DNA of 12,209 bases, from the NCBI GenBank assembly GCA_905233805.1, contig CAJOER010000047.1, positions 1 to 12,209 on the forward strand. The letters run 5' to 3'. The stretch comes from an uncultured Eubacterium sp. Its GTDB lineage: Bacteria; Bacillota; Clostridia; Oscillospirales; Acutalibacteraceae. Positions 7,167-12,209 of this stretch are shown piece after piece. Numbering within the stretch: position 1 is the stretch's first letter; every line of letters starts with the position of its first letter. Under the pieces are notes generated by a model. That model had not been told where the DNA came from, made no database searches, and saw nothing but the letters and a program-made list of their open reading frames with translations. The translations under genes and the position numbers were made by a program.

Positions 7167-8277
7167 GGACCCGTACGACGCATGGCTTGATAACGGCGGC
7201 TATGGCGACATCATCACCTATACGATGATGGGCGCAGGTCTTGTAATGATAGTAGCGGGTGCCGTTATGGAAGTCAGAGCAGCAGCCGCTTATAAGGTTG
7301 CCCTTGAAGCACAGCATATAGCGGAGGCCTCAAAAGCAGAGTGGAGTGCAAAGCTTGCAATCCTTGACGATAAAGTTGGCTACAGTATAAGTGAGTTGGA
7401 ACAGAAAATGGAAGCCCTTCGGAATGCAGATATGGAATGGGAACGTCTGGAAGCTGCTTTTGATGTAACTGAATATCAAAAAGCCTTTGATAATGCAAAA
7501 TTGGCAAAGCAGAATTTTGATAAATCAATGCAGGCGTATAATGATTTTTATGAAGAAATGCCCCAAGTTACGGAAGCAAGAATGAGCACGGCAGGCAGAT
7601 GGATGATGGGTATCGGCGGTGCGATTATGCTCCTGACTGCTATTGCAAAGATTGTTGAAATCACCGCTTTCTATGACCGTGAATTTACCGTTATCCCCAC
7701 GATGATTGTTGACGAGGCGGATATCGTTAACTATACAACCGATGAAAACGGCAAGCAGGTTAAGGAAATCACCTTTGACCAGTTTGCGTATTACGAAGTA
7801 GTTAAGTGTAACCGTCAGGAAATCGGCCTGCACAAGAACGCGCAGGACGGCGTTGACGAATACGACGACTGGGGCTGCGGTGACGCAGCGGACCTTAACG
7901 CCGACGTTGGTAAGCAGTGGCTTGCGCTCTACGTTAACCGTTCAAGCGCAAAGGGCAACCCGATTCTTGCCGATTCTATCACCGTTCAGTACGGCAGCAG
8001 CGGAACGCCGAAGGGCTGCACGGGCAATCTGCATATGTTCACCTTCACAAACCCTGTTGACGTAGGCGATGCAGCGTACTGCTTCCGCAACGATAAAAAC
8101 GGCACGTACCTTTTCTGGGATTCGGACAAGGAAGCATATTCTACTTCAACCGAAACAGCAGGCGCAATTAACTACGGCTATCTTGCACTTGCCGCTGTCG
8201 GCGGTTTGGCACTCGGCATAGTTGTTACAACGTTCTTCATTCTCCCCAAACGCAAGAAAGAAAACGGGGCTGAATAA
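7159..8277 (+). CDS. Three-TM membrane protein with coiled coil and exported beta domain, unit A (372 aa if from ATG 7159)
   Basis: Residues 1-16 are acidic (MGEDPYDAWLDNGGYGD). TM1 is at about 17-37. A Glu/Lys/Ala-rich coiled-coil-like region spans 41-141. TM2 is at about 147-170 (WMMGIGGAIMLLTAIAKIVEI). An exported domain at 171-335 has four Cys (217, 240, 287, 308) and beta-module motifs DLNADVGKQWLALYVNRSS and GTYLFWDSD. TM3 is at 339-362, followed by KRKKE. The positive-inside rule predicts N-out, coiled coil inside, beta domain outside and tail inside. Residues 171-280 match giant protein residues 588-668, so this is the second half of the same architecture. The true N-terminus is uncertain: it could be ATG 7159, or fusion to the upstream frame by +1 frameshift. 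Strong purifying selection against unit B (16 silent, 0 replacement changes in 60 codons, 7741-7920) shows that it is translated. Function unknown. Confidence 0.82.
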   Translation: MGEDPYDAWLDNGGYGDIITYTMMGAGLVMIVAGAVMEVRAAAAYKVALEAQHIAEASKAEWSAKLAILDDKVGYSISELEQKMEALRNADMEWERLEAAFDVTEYQKAFDNAKLAKQNFDKSMQAYNDFYEEMPQVTEARMSTAGRWMMGIGGAIMLLTAIAKIVEITAFYDREFTVIPTMIVDEADIVNYTTDENGKQVKEITFDQFAYYEVVKCNRQEIGLHKNAQDGVDEYDDWGCGDAADLNADVGKQWLALYVNRSSAKGNPILADSITVQYGSSGTPKGCTGNLHMFTFTNPVDVGDAAYCFRNDKNGTYLFWDSDKEAYSTSTETAGAINYGYLALAAVGGLALGIVVTTFFILPKRKKENGAE

Positions 8278-8291
8278 AGATAAACCAAATT

Positions 8292-8326
8292 GGCTCTCCT
8301 GTGTAAGGAGAGCCTGTTTGTTTTTT
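8292..8326 (+). terminator. Intrinsic terminator after unit A
   Basis: A perfect 9-bp stem, GGCTCTCCT (8292-8300) with AGGAGAGCC (8306-8314), has a 5-nt loop and is followed by TGTTTGTTTTTT (8315-8326). It begins 14 nt after the stop codon of the three-TM gene. It should separate unit A transcripts from unit B. Confidence 0.92.
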
Positions 8327-8340
8327 AACCAACACGGTGA

Positions 8341-8369
8341 ATGACAAAGATAGTTTATTGTTATATAAT
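8341..8369 (+). promoter_or_regulatory. Sigma-A-type promoter of unit B
   Basis: The -35 box is ATGACA (8341-8346, 5/6 to TTGACA), followed by a 17-bp spacer and a perfect -10 TATAAT (8364-8369) in an AT-rich stretch. A start of transcription near 8376 would leave a ~30-nt leader before ATG 8407. No clear operator was seen. Confidence 0.8.
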
Positions 8370-8390
8370 TTATTTGTAAAATAATTATTT

Positions 8391-8397
8391 GAAAGGA
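8391..8397 (+). promoter_or_regulatory. Ribosome binding site fixing the unit B start
   Basis: GAAAGGA lies 9 nt before ATG 8407, matching the site and spacing used by unit A (5772-5778). It overlaps the in-frame TTG at 8389, so that TTG cannot be the start. Confidence 0.85.
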
Positions 8398-8406
8398 AAA
8401 ATTAAA

Positions 8407-9780
8407 ATGAAGGTGAATTTTTCAACAAAGTTATTATCTGCTTTTCTTGCACTTTTAATGGCTGCAACAACTCTGATTGTTCCATTATATGCGATGGCAG
8501 ACGAAGAAAAGAACGGCAAGTATATTAAAGAGGTTTTCATTGCTTACGGTCAGACCGTTGACGAAGCGAAGAACTGGCTTACCGAAAACGGCTGGGAGCC
8601 CGTCGGCGAAGACCTTAACGCGGGCAACACCTCGCAAAACGTCGGCTTCAAAAACGCCGTAGCCGTAATGGGCATCAAGCGCACCAACAGCGCAAATCAG
8701 GCTATTACCGATATGGCAACGATGAATATGAAGGGCGGCTACAGCTTTGACGATTATCAGTCGCTTCTTAATGAAAAAAAGGCTGATATTGACGAGTTCA
8801 TCAAAACCTTTATTCCCGTTCTTGAAGAGTACCGTGCCAACTACAACGGCGAAGGCAGTGAGGGTGGACAGAAGCGCGCTCAGTTCGCTCACGACCTTCT
8901 CAACAAGTTTTATGACGGCGGTCAGGACGAAGATTATGCAGGCAACGATACGGGTATGCCGCTCGGCGACCTTTTCCTGAATAAAACTACCACAGAGCTT
9001 GAAAAGGAATACTCCGAGCTTACGGCTGAAGAAAAGAAAACGACTGCCGACCTGCGCCAGATTATTATGGAGAGCACGGGTCCTGCCGTTTCGCTCATTG
9101 AAGAGGCACTTTCCTTTGCAACGGATACAAGAGACTCCTCGTGGCTTGACCTTCTTAAAACTCTCACGGGCGACTCTCTTAAGAAAAACGTACAAAAATA
9201 CGTTGACGCTGCTAAGGGCAAAAAGCTCACAACGTCACAGGCTAAGAGTTATCTTAACACTGCGTATCAGGACTCCGCAAAGAAGCTCCAGAGCGAGTGG
9301 GGTACCATCCACGACAACGTTTTGTGGTTTGAAAAATACTGTGCTGATAACGACCTCTGGCATAAAGAGGACGAAACGGATGACGAATATGAATCACGAG
9401 CTGCGGCTTATTTTGACAGCCTGAAGGAAACAGACGAAGACAGGTACAACAAGGAGCTTGACCTTTTTAATGACGTCGGCAATTACTATACCGTAATTAA
9501 AGACGTTACTTATTCGGGTGCGTGGGGTAAAACGCTCTATGACTTCTTTGCAGACCCGAACGGCAAGGAACCCGGCAACGATGTGGATAACTTCCTGCCG
9601 CTTGCAGCCGTGCTTTCACCGGGTCAGCGCGCAGGTATCAAGTTCCTGAGTCTCGGCACTCTTCTTAAACTCGGCTCCACCAGCGAAGAGGTTATGGCAG
9701 CACAGTTCCCAAAAATCAACGAATTATTCAAGGATGAAACGAAGGACGCGATTTCCGTTTACAGCGGTCCTCACAAGTAA
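8407..9780 (+). CDS. Secreted N-terminal-half protein, unit B (457 aa)
   Basis: The start ATG 8407 is chosen from the GAAAGGA site and from alignment with unit A (MKVNFSTKLLSAFLALLMAA against MKMKLSKKILSAFLALLMAA). The signal peptide is residues 1-31 (AMA cleavage). The body has the same order as unit A: a DLNAGN/AVMGIKRTN/AITDMATMNMKGGYSF module, then a helical region with LNKFYDGG, TGMPLGDLFLN and LSPGQRAGIKF. It is nearly identical to unit A over most of its length, with divergence concentrated around residues 318-352 and the linker near 238-243. It ends SVYSGPHK at TAA 9778-9780, the same point as unit A. The protein has no membrane anchor. The continuation in the +1 frame begins at ATG 9788, 7 nt after the stop. 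Function unknown. Confidence 0.9.
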   Translation: MKVNFSTKLLSAFLALLMAATTLIVPLYAMADEEKNGKYIKEVFIAYGQTVDEAKNWLTENGWEPVGEDLNAGNTSQNVGFKNAVAVMGIKRTNSANQAITDMATMNMKGGYSFDDYQSLLNEKKADIDEFIKTFIPVLEEYRANYNGEGSEGGQKRAQFAHDLLNKFYDGGQDEDYAGNDTGMPLGDLFLNKTTTELEKEYSELTAEEKKTTADLRQIIMESTGPAVSLIEEALSFATDTRDSSWLDLLKTLTGDSLKKNVQKYVDAAKGKKLTTSQAKSYLNTAYQDSAKKLQSEWGTIHDNVLWFEKYCADNDLWHKEDETDDEYESRAAAYFDSLKETDEDRYNKELDLFNDVGNYYTVIKDVTYSGAWGKTLYDFFADPNGKEPGNDVDNFLPLAAVLSPGQRAGIKFLSLGTLLKLGSTSEEVMAAQFPKINELFKDETKDAISVYSGPHK

Positions 9781-9802
9781 AGCCCGTATGCAAAAGGATA
9801 TG
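9768..9802 (+). other. Split point of unit B: stop-then-restart junction
   Basis: The upstream frame ends GGT CCT CAC AAG TAA (stop 9778-9780). ATG 9788 follows after 7 nt and ATG 9800, equivalent to unit A's ATG 7159, lies 12 nt further. No clear ribosome binding site precedes ATG 9788, and AAAAGGA (9792-9798) is 1 nt from ATG 9800. In the +1 frame the bases before ATG 9788 read LTSKAR. This resembles coding sequence and lines up loosely with VAKTDALMEQ of the giant protein (residues 454-463). That suggests an out-of-frame deletion in an originally continuous gene. The prfB-like arrangement of unit A is not present in the terminating frame here. Confidence 0.5.
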
Positions 9803-10888
9803 GGCGAGGACCCGTATGACGCATGGCTTTCAGACGGCGGTTACGGCGATATTATCACTTATTCAATGATGGGCGTAGGTCTTGTTATGCTCACAATCGG
9901 TACGGTTATGGTTGTCAGGTCCTACAAGGTGTATAAAGCAGCCGAAGCGGCATTAAATACTTATAAAGCAAACATTGCGTCACTTTCAAGAAATGTCAAA
10001 TGGTGCACGAGAGACCTTAATTTCTATAAAGGAAGACTTCTAGCGGCACGATATGTAAAAAACAGAGACTACACTGCTTTGTCTGAGGTTTCTGACAAGC
10101 TGTTCAAAGCTCGTCAGGATTTGGATAAGGCAGAGCAGGCGTTAGCCGAAGCGCAGGCAAAGGCAGCTCCCGAACTTCCTGCGACAAAGATGAGCGTTAC
10201 AGGCAGATGGATGATGGGTATCGGCGGCGCGATTATGATACTTACTGCTGTAGCAAAGATTGTTGAAATCACCGCTTTCTATGACCGTGAATTCACCATC
10301 ATTCCCACTATGATTGTTGACGAGGCGGACATCGTTAACTACTCCACCGACGAAAACGGCAAGCAGGTAAAGGAAATCACCTTCGACCAGTTCGCATACT
10401 ATGAGGTTGTCAAGTGCAACCGTCAGGAAATCGGCCTGCACAAGAACGCGCAGGACGGCGTTGACGAATACGACGACTGGGGATGCGGTGACGCTGCGGA
10501 CCTCAACGCCGACGTCGGCAAGCAGTGGCTTGCGCTCTACGTAAACCGTTCGAGTGCAAAGGGCAACCCGATTCTCGCCGATTCTATCACCGTTCAGTAC
10601 GGCAGCAGCGGAACGCCAAAGGGCTGCACGGGCAATCTGCATATGTTCACCTTCACAAACCCCGTTGACGTAGGCGATGCAGCGTACTGCTTCCGCAACG
10701 ATAAAAACGGCACCTACCTTTTCTGGGATTCGGACAAGGAAGCATATTCCGCTTCAACCGAAACAGCAAGCGCAATTAACTACGGCTACCTTGCTCTTGC
10801 CGCAATCGGCGGTCTTGCACTCGGTATCGTAGGCACAACCTGCGTAATCATACCCAAACGCAAGAAGGAAAATAAAACAACTGCATAG
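9788..10888 (+). CDS. Three-TM membrane protein with coiled coil and exported beta domain, unit B (366 aa from ATG 9788)
   Basis: Layout as in unit A: acidic N-terminus (MQKDMGEDPYDAWLSDGG), TM1 at about 21-42, a Lys/Arg/Ala-rich coiled-coil-like segment 45-134 unrelated to that of unit A, TM2 at 140-163, and an exported domain 164-328 with Cys at 210, 233, 280 and 301. TM3 is at 332-355 and the tail is PKRKKENKTTA. From residue 135 to the start of TM3 there are only about eight substitutions against unit A, despite many silent base changes. ATG 9788 is the first start after the upstream stop, but it lacks a good ribosome binding site. Termination-reinitiation from the upstream gene is the simplest explanation; ATG 9800 is the alternative. 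The gene ends 14 nt before a bidirectional terminator. It probably acts with the secreted partner encoded just upstream, which is an inference from the single-chain paralogue. Confidence 0.83.
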   Translation: MQKDMGEDPYDAWLSDGGYGDIITYSMMGVGLVMLTIGTVMVVRSYKVYKAAEAALNTYKANIASLSRNVKWCTRDLNFYKGRLLAARYVKNRDYTALSEVSDKLFKARQDLDKAEQALAEAQAKAAPELPATKMSVTGRWMMGIGGAIMILTAVAKIVEITAFYDREFTIIPTMIVDEADIVNYSTDENGKQVKEITFDQFAYYEVVKCNRQEIGLHKNAQDGVDEYDDWGCGDAADLNADVGKQWLALYVNRSSAKGNPILADSITVQYGSSGTPKGCTGNLHMFTFTNPVDVGDAAYCFRNDKNGTYLFWDSDKEAYSASTETASAINYGYLALAAIGGLALGIVGTTCVIIPKRKKENKTTA

Positions 10889-10902
10889 ATAATAAAAATC
10901 AA

Positions 10903-10930
10903 CCTCCTATGGTAGTTTTACCATAGGAGG
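10903..10930. terminator. Bidirectional terminator between convergent transcripts
   Basis: A perfect 12-bp inverted repeat, CCTCCTATGGTA (10903-10914) with TACCATAGGAGG (10919-10930), has a GTTT loop. On the plus strand it is followed by CTTTACTATT, and on the minus strand by TTGATTTTTATTA. It lies between the unit B stop (10888) and the stop of the minus-strand DUF6809 gene (10936), so it can serve both. Confidence 0.82.
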
Positions 10931-10935
10931 CTTTA

Positions 10936-11196
10936 CTATTGTGTTTCAATCATTATTTTCAATGCAAGAGAAAAGCCGGTTTTGAATACGTCTTCGTTAA
11001 TAATAACAGACAATTTTTCTGAGCTTTTTATGTAATTATCTAAAAGCTTTTGTTCTTCTTTATTCAGTGATGTTTTTAGTTTATCTTGAGCCTGTGCGGT
11101 TAGGGTAATTAGTTTTTGGTACTCGGGATTGTTACTTAAACTCTCGGATTCACTCGGATTTATGTTGCCGTGATACAATTCTTCAAGCGTTGTCAT
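10936..11196 (-). CDS. DUF6809-like small protein (86 aa)
   Basis: The start is the ATG at 11196, because AGGTGGTGA (complement of 11201-11209) lies just upstream and because the protein then begins MTTLEELYHGNINPSE. That is the characteristic opening of the DUF6809 family of ~85-90-residue Firmicutes proteins as I recall it. The rest is two or three amphipathic helices (LTAQAQDKLKTSLNKEEQKL), ending FKTGFSLALKIMIETQ, which matches the family's usual closing helix. There is no signal peptide, so it is cytoplasmic. It starts 11 nt after the stop of the secreted four-Cys protein and belongs to the same minus-strand operon. Family function is not known to me; members often sit in or near mobile elements. 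Confidence 0.8.
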   Translation of the reverse strand: MTTLEELYHGNINPSESESLSNNPEYQKLITLTAQAQDKLKTSLNKEEQKLLDNYIKSSEKLSVIINEDVFKTGFSLALKIMIETQ

Positions 11197-11207
11197 TGTA
11201 TCACCAC

Positions 11208-11567
11208 CTAATCGTATTTGAAGTTGCCGGTCCATTTCCCGCAGGAACACGACCACGCTTCATATCCGCACGGGCATTTCTTGTAGTATTCCTCGCGTGT
11301 TATCTCTCCGCGCTCTTCCTTGTCTGCCCAATATTTCATCACCTTGTCAACATACTTTTTCAAAGCTTTTCTGGACTTAAACCACTTGCCCATATTGCCT
11401 TTGGGTACATTGTGCTTGTGTTTATGCTTTTTCTTTTTGTGGGCTTTCGATTTTACACTTGCAGTTATTGCGGCAGGCGTTTTTGCTGATGCGGTTATTG
11501 CTTCAGTATTAACACCAACCGAAAACAAAATGATTAAAGCCATGATGATTGATATGCACTTTTTCAT
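11208..11567 (-). CDS. Small secreted Lys/His-rich four-Cys protein (119 aa)
   Basis: The start is ATG 11567, with AAGGGTGGTG (complement of 11574-11583) 6 nt upstream. This removes the 14 residues of the longer frame and leaves a clean signal peptide, MKKCISIIMALIILFSVGVN, probably cleaved near TEA-23 or ASA-28. A short internal repeat (AITASAK, AITASVK; residues 23-39) is followed by a basic His-rich run KAHKKKKHKHKH (41-52). A helical charged part follows (KALKKYVDKVMKYWADKEER). The C-terminal knot is CPCGYEAWSCSCGKW, with Cys98, 100, 107 and 109 in CxC-x6-CxC spacing, as in small zinc-binding or disulphide-bonded folds. The ATG is separated by 1 nt from the tnpV stop (TGA-T-ATG), implying translational coupling. 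The basic run could bind metal, nucleic acid or wall polymers. Function not known. Confidence 0.8.
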   Translation of the reverse strand: MKKCISIIMALIILFSVGVNTEAITASAKTPAAITASVKSKAHKKKKHKHKHNVPKGNMGKWFKSRKALKKYVDKVMKYWADKEERGEITREEYYKKCPCGYEAWSCSCGKWTGNFKYD

Positions 11568-11568
11568 A

Positions 11569-11955
11569 TCAAACACCACCCTTCGAGCAGATAACATCGT
11601 TATAGACAAGTTCTCTTGCTTGGTTAGCGATATTCGTCATTTTCTGCACCCACAGCATTTGATTATCAGCTTTTAACCGTTCCGTTATGCCTTGCTTTTT
11701 GGCAAGTTGAGTAATGAGCGTGTCGTACATTTCCTTTGCTCTGACATCAACCTCGTGCAAATGACTATTCAATTTGCATTGTACCTTGAGCGAGGTGCAA
11801 AATGCGGGGCGATGCTCTTTGATATAATCGTAGTACCTCAAACCCCAAACACCGATTTCATAATTAGTTTCGGTAGAAATAAGGTTCGGCAGATACACGC
11901 CATTTACGAGTGTGTAATCTAGCCCGTTCTTCTCATCAGTATTATACTTTTTCAT
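11569..11955 (-). CDS. tnpV: TnpV-family transposon-encoded protein (128 aa)
   Basis: The start is ATG 11955, with AGGAGG (complement of 11964-11969) and an 8-nt spacer; the in-frame TTG at 11961 is too close to that site. The protein has the TnpV signature order: YLPNL (21-25), IGVWGLRYYDYIKEHR (34-49), a short CTSLKVQCKLNSHL stretch in the place of the usual tyrosine-leucine-glycine-lysine segment, and the closing helix GITERLKADNQMLWVQKMTN (89-108) followed by ANQARELV. Length is normal for the family (~110-130). TnpV proteins are carried by Tn4451/Tn5397-type elements and many Clostridia mobile elements; their biochemical role is unsettled. It is the first gene of the minus-strand cassette and directly precedes the secreted four-Cys gene. 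The gene looks intact. Confidence 0.85.
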   Translation of the reverse strand: MKKYNTDEKNGLDYTLVNGVYLPNLISTETNYEIGVWGLRYYDYIKEHRPAFCTSLKVQCKLNSHLHEVDVRAKEMYDTLITQLAKKQGITERLKADNQMLWVQKMTNIANQARELVYNDVICSKGGV

Positions 11956-11988
11956 AAACAATACCTCCTAATTATTTATTGCAACCTC

Positions 11989-12017
11989 ATTATAATTAGG
12001 AAAACAAATTCTGTCGA
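11989..12017 (-). promoter_or_regulatory. Sigma-A-type promoter of the tnpV cassette
   Basis: On the minus strand the -35 is TCGACA (complement of 12012-12017, 5/6 to TTGACA), followed by a 17-bp spacer and a perfect -10 TATAAT (complement of 11989-11994). Transcription would start near 11982, leaving a short leader before the AGGAGG of tnpV. Confidence 0.8.
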
Positions 12018-12032
12018 ATGTGTGGATTGGAA

Positions 12033-12062
12033 AAAGAGCCAAGAAATAAATCTTGACTCTTT
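12033..12062. terminator. Hairpin just upstream of the tnpV promoter, terminator-like in both directions
   Basis: AAAGAGCCAAGA (12033-12044) pairs with TCTTGACTCTTT (12051-12062) with a single C/A mismatch and an AATAAA loop. It is followed by TTTT-type tails on both strands (TTTTAC on plus, TTTTTCC on minus). It lies between two divergent transcription units, so it could insulate one from the other. It could also mark an old element boundary. Confidence 0.5.
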
Positions 12063-12092
12063 TACTATGCTACTCCTGCACTTTCAATCTAT

Positions 12093-12140
12093 CCTTAAGA
12101 TTGCGTGGCTTCGGCTGTACGCATTTTTTATTTAAGGAGA
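12093..12140 (+). promoter_or_regulatory. Leader hairpin overlapping the ribosome binding site of the right-edge gene
   Basis: A TGCGT...ACGCA stem (12102-12106 with 12119-12123) capped by GC-TTCG-GC is followed by TTTTTT (12124-12129), like an intrinsic terminator. Around it CCTTAA (12093-12098) can pair with TTAAGG (12132-12137), which covers part of the AAGGAGA ribosome binding site at 12134-12140. It may be an attenuator, or a terminator whose tail abuts the gene. I do not recognise a named riboswitch. Confidence 0.35.
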
Positions 12141-12150
12141 GAATATAAAG

Positions 12151-12209
12151 ATGAAAAAAGCATTAAAAATTGTAGCATTTCTACTGGTAATAGTATTGAT
12201 TGGCGGAAC
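12151..12209 (+). CDS. N-terminus of an exported or membrane protein (cut by window end)
   Basis: ATG 12151 is preceded by AAGGAGA (12134-12140) with a 10-nt spacer. The 19 complete codons give MKKALKIVAFLLVIVLIGG, a typical Lys-initiated signal peptide or N-terminal membrane anchor. The frame is open to the window edge. Nothing can be said about its function. It is transcribed away from the tnpV cassette; no convincing promoter was found in 12018-12150. Confidence 0.75.
   Translation, partial: MKKALKIVAFLLVIVLIGG

Larger units (their letters stand above)
5787..8277 (+). repeat. Tandem duplication, unit A
   Basis: This unit of about 2.49 kb (secreted gene plus three-TM gene) is repeated as unit B at 8407-10888. 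Nucleotide similarity is high but patchy. Some blocks are identical, for example 99 nt at 7050-7148 versus 9670-9768. Others carry many silent differences, and the coiled-coil part (7279-7581) is unrelated to its counterpart. Confidence 0.9.
8407..10888 (+). repeat. Tandem duplication, unit B
   Basis: Second copy of the two-gene unit at 5787-8277, separated from it by 129 bp holding a terminator and a promoter. It keeps the same gene order, the same split point and the same +1 offset. It carries 21 extra bases at the split (9769-9789 relative to unit A) and an unrelated coiled-coil cassette (9920-10189). Confidence 0.9.
10936..12017 (-). mobile_element. Probable mobile-element-derived cassette (tnpV - secreted four-Cys protein - DUF6809)
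   Basis: Three tightly packed minus-strand genes share one promoter. They are visibly more AT-rich than the surface-protein cluster and include tnpV, a transposon-associated gene. I found no recombinase, inverted terminal repeats or duplicated target site within the window, so the boundaries given are those of the operon (promoter to last stop), not proven element ends. It could be a remnant, or the edge of a larger element continuing to the right. Confidence 0.4.

Noticed and set aside
7140..7170. Simple sequencing or assembly error as the cause of the split
   Set aside because: The same +1 offset occurs in two copies with different local sequence (21-nt indel, different stop codons), so one error cannot explain it; I still list read checking as a test.
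8389..8406. TTG 8389 as start of the unit B secreted protein (six extra residues)
   Set aside because: It overlaps the GAAAGGA ribosome binding site, and the unit A protein starts at the position equivalent to ATG 8407.
8485..9195. Long minus-strand open frame (236 codons) opposite unit B, and a similar one at 4650-5219
   Set aside because: They are mirror frames of strongly codon-biased genes, with no ribosome binding sites or domain-like sequence; the unit A equivalent is interrupted.
12093..12150. preQ1-type or other named riboswitch in the right-edge leader
   Set aside because: I see only a simple nested hairpin; the conserved C-rich and A-rich elements of preQ1 or other known classes are not present.

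Overview
The window looks like part of a chromosome from a gut-type, low-to-mid GC Firmicute (Clostridia, probably Oscillospiraceae/Ruminococcaceae-like). The basis is strong AGGAGG-type ribosome binding sites, Gram-positive signal peptides, C-terminal membrane anchors ending in KKKR/KRKK, and a TnpV plus DUF6809 pair of the kind common in mobile DNA of these bacteria. No tRNA, rRNA, CRISPR array or recognisable metabolic gene is present.

Positions 1-10888 (plus strand) hold a cluster of large exported proteins. It opens with the C-terminal 128 residues of a membrane-anchored surface protein (1-388), which overlaps by 8 nt the start of a giant 1791-residue exported protein (381-5756). Thirty bases later comes a tandem pair of near-identical two-gene units: unit A (5787-7166 plus 7159-8277) and unit B (8407-9780 plus 9788-10888). 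Unit A ends in an intrinsic terminator and unit B has its own promoter, so the two copies can be expressed separately. In each unit the first gene encodes a secreted protein with no membrane anchor. The second encodes a three-TM protein with a coiled coil between TM1 and TM2, an exported Cys-containing beta domain and a positively charged tail. The first gene plus the second gene together correspond to the first ~715 residues of the single-chain giant protein, so these are three paralogues of one architecture. I do not recognise a characterised function. Motifs such as DLNxG..., xYLGYKT and AITD suggest degenerate MABP/beta-prism-like modules, which is an inference.

The most interesting feature is the junction. 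In both units the chain is broken at the same point, with the second half in the +1 frame. Both halves still look translated: a 60-codon comparison inside the second half shows 16 differences, all synonymous. Unit A carries an arrangement at the break resembling the prfB +1 frameshift site (purine-rich AAAAGGA, then TAT, a sense codon and TGA). Unit B instead has a TAA followed 7 nt later by an ATG. A second notable feature is that the ~90-101-residue coiled coil between TM1 and TM2 is completely different in the two copies, while the flanks are almost identical.

Positions 10936-11955 (minus strand) are a lower-GC three-gene cassette: tnpV, a small secreted Lys/His-rich four-Cys protein, and a DUF6809 gene. 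It is tightly coupled and driven by a good sigma-A-type promoter at 11989-12017. It meets unit B tail to tail at a perfect 12-bp hairpin. The right edge (12151-12209) holds the start of another exported or membrane protein, preceded by a leader with a terminator-like hairpin that can pair with the ribosome binding site.
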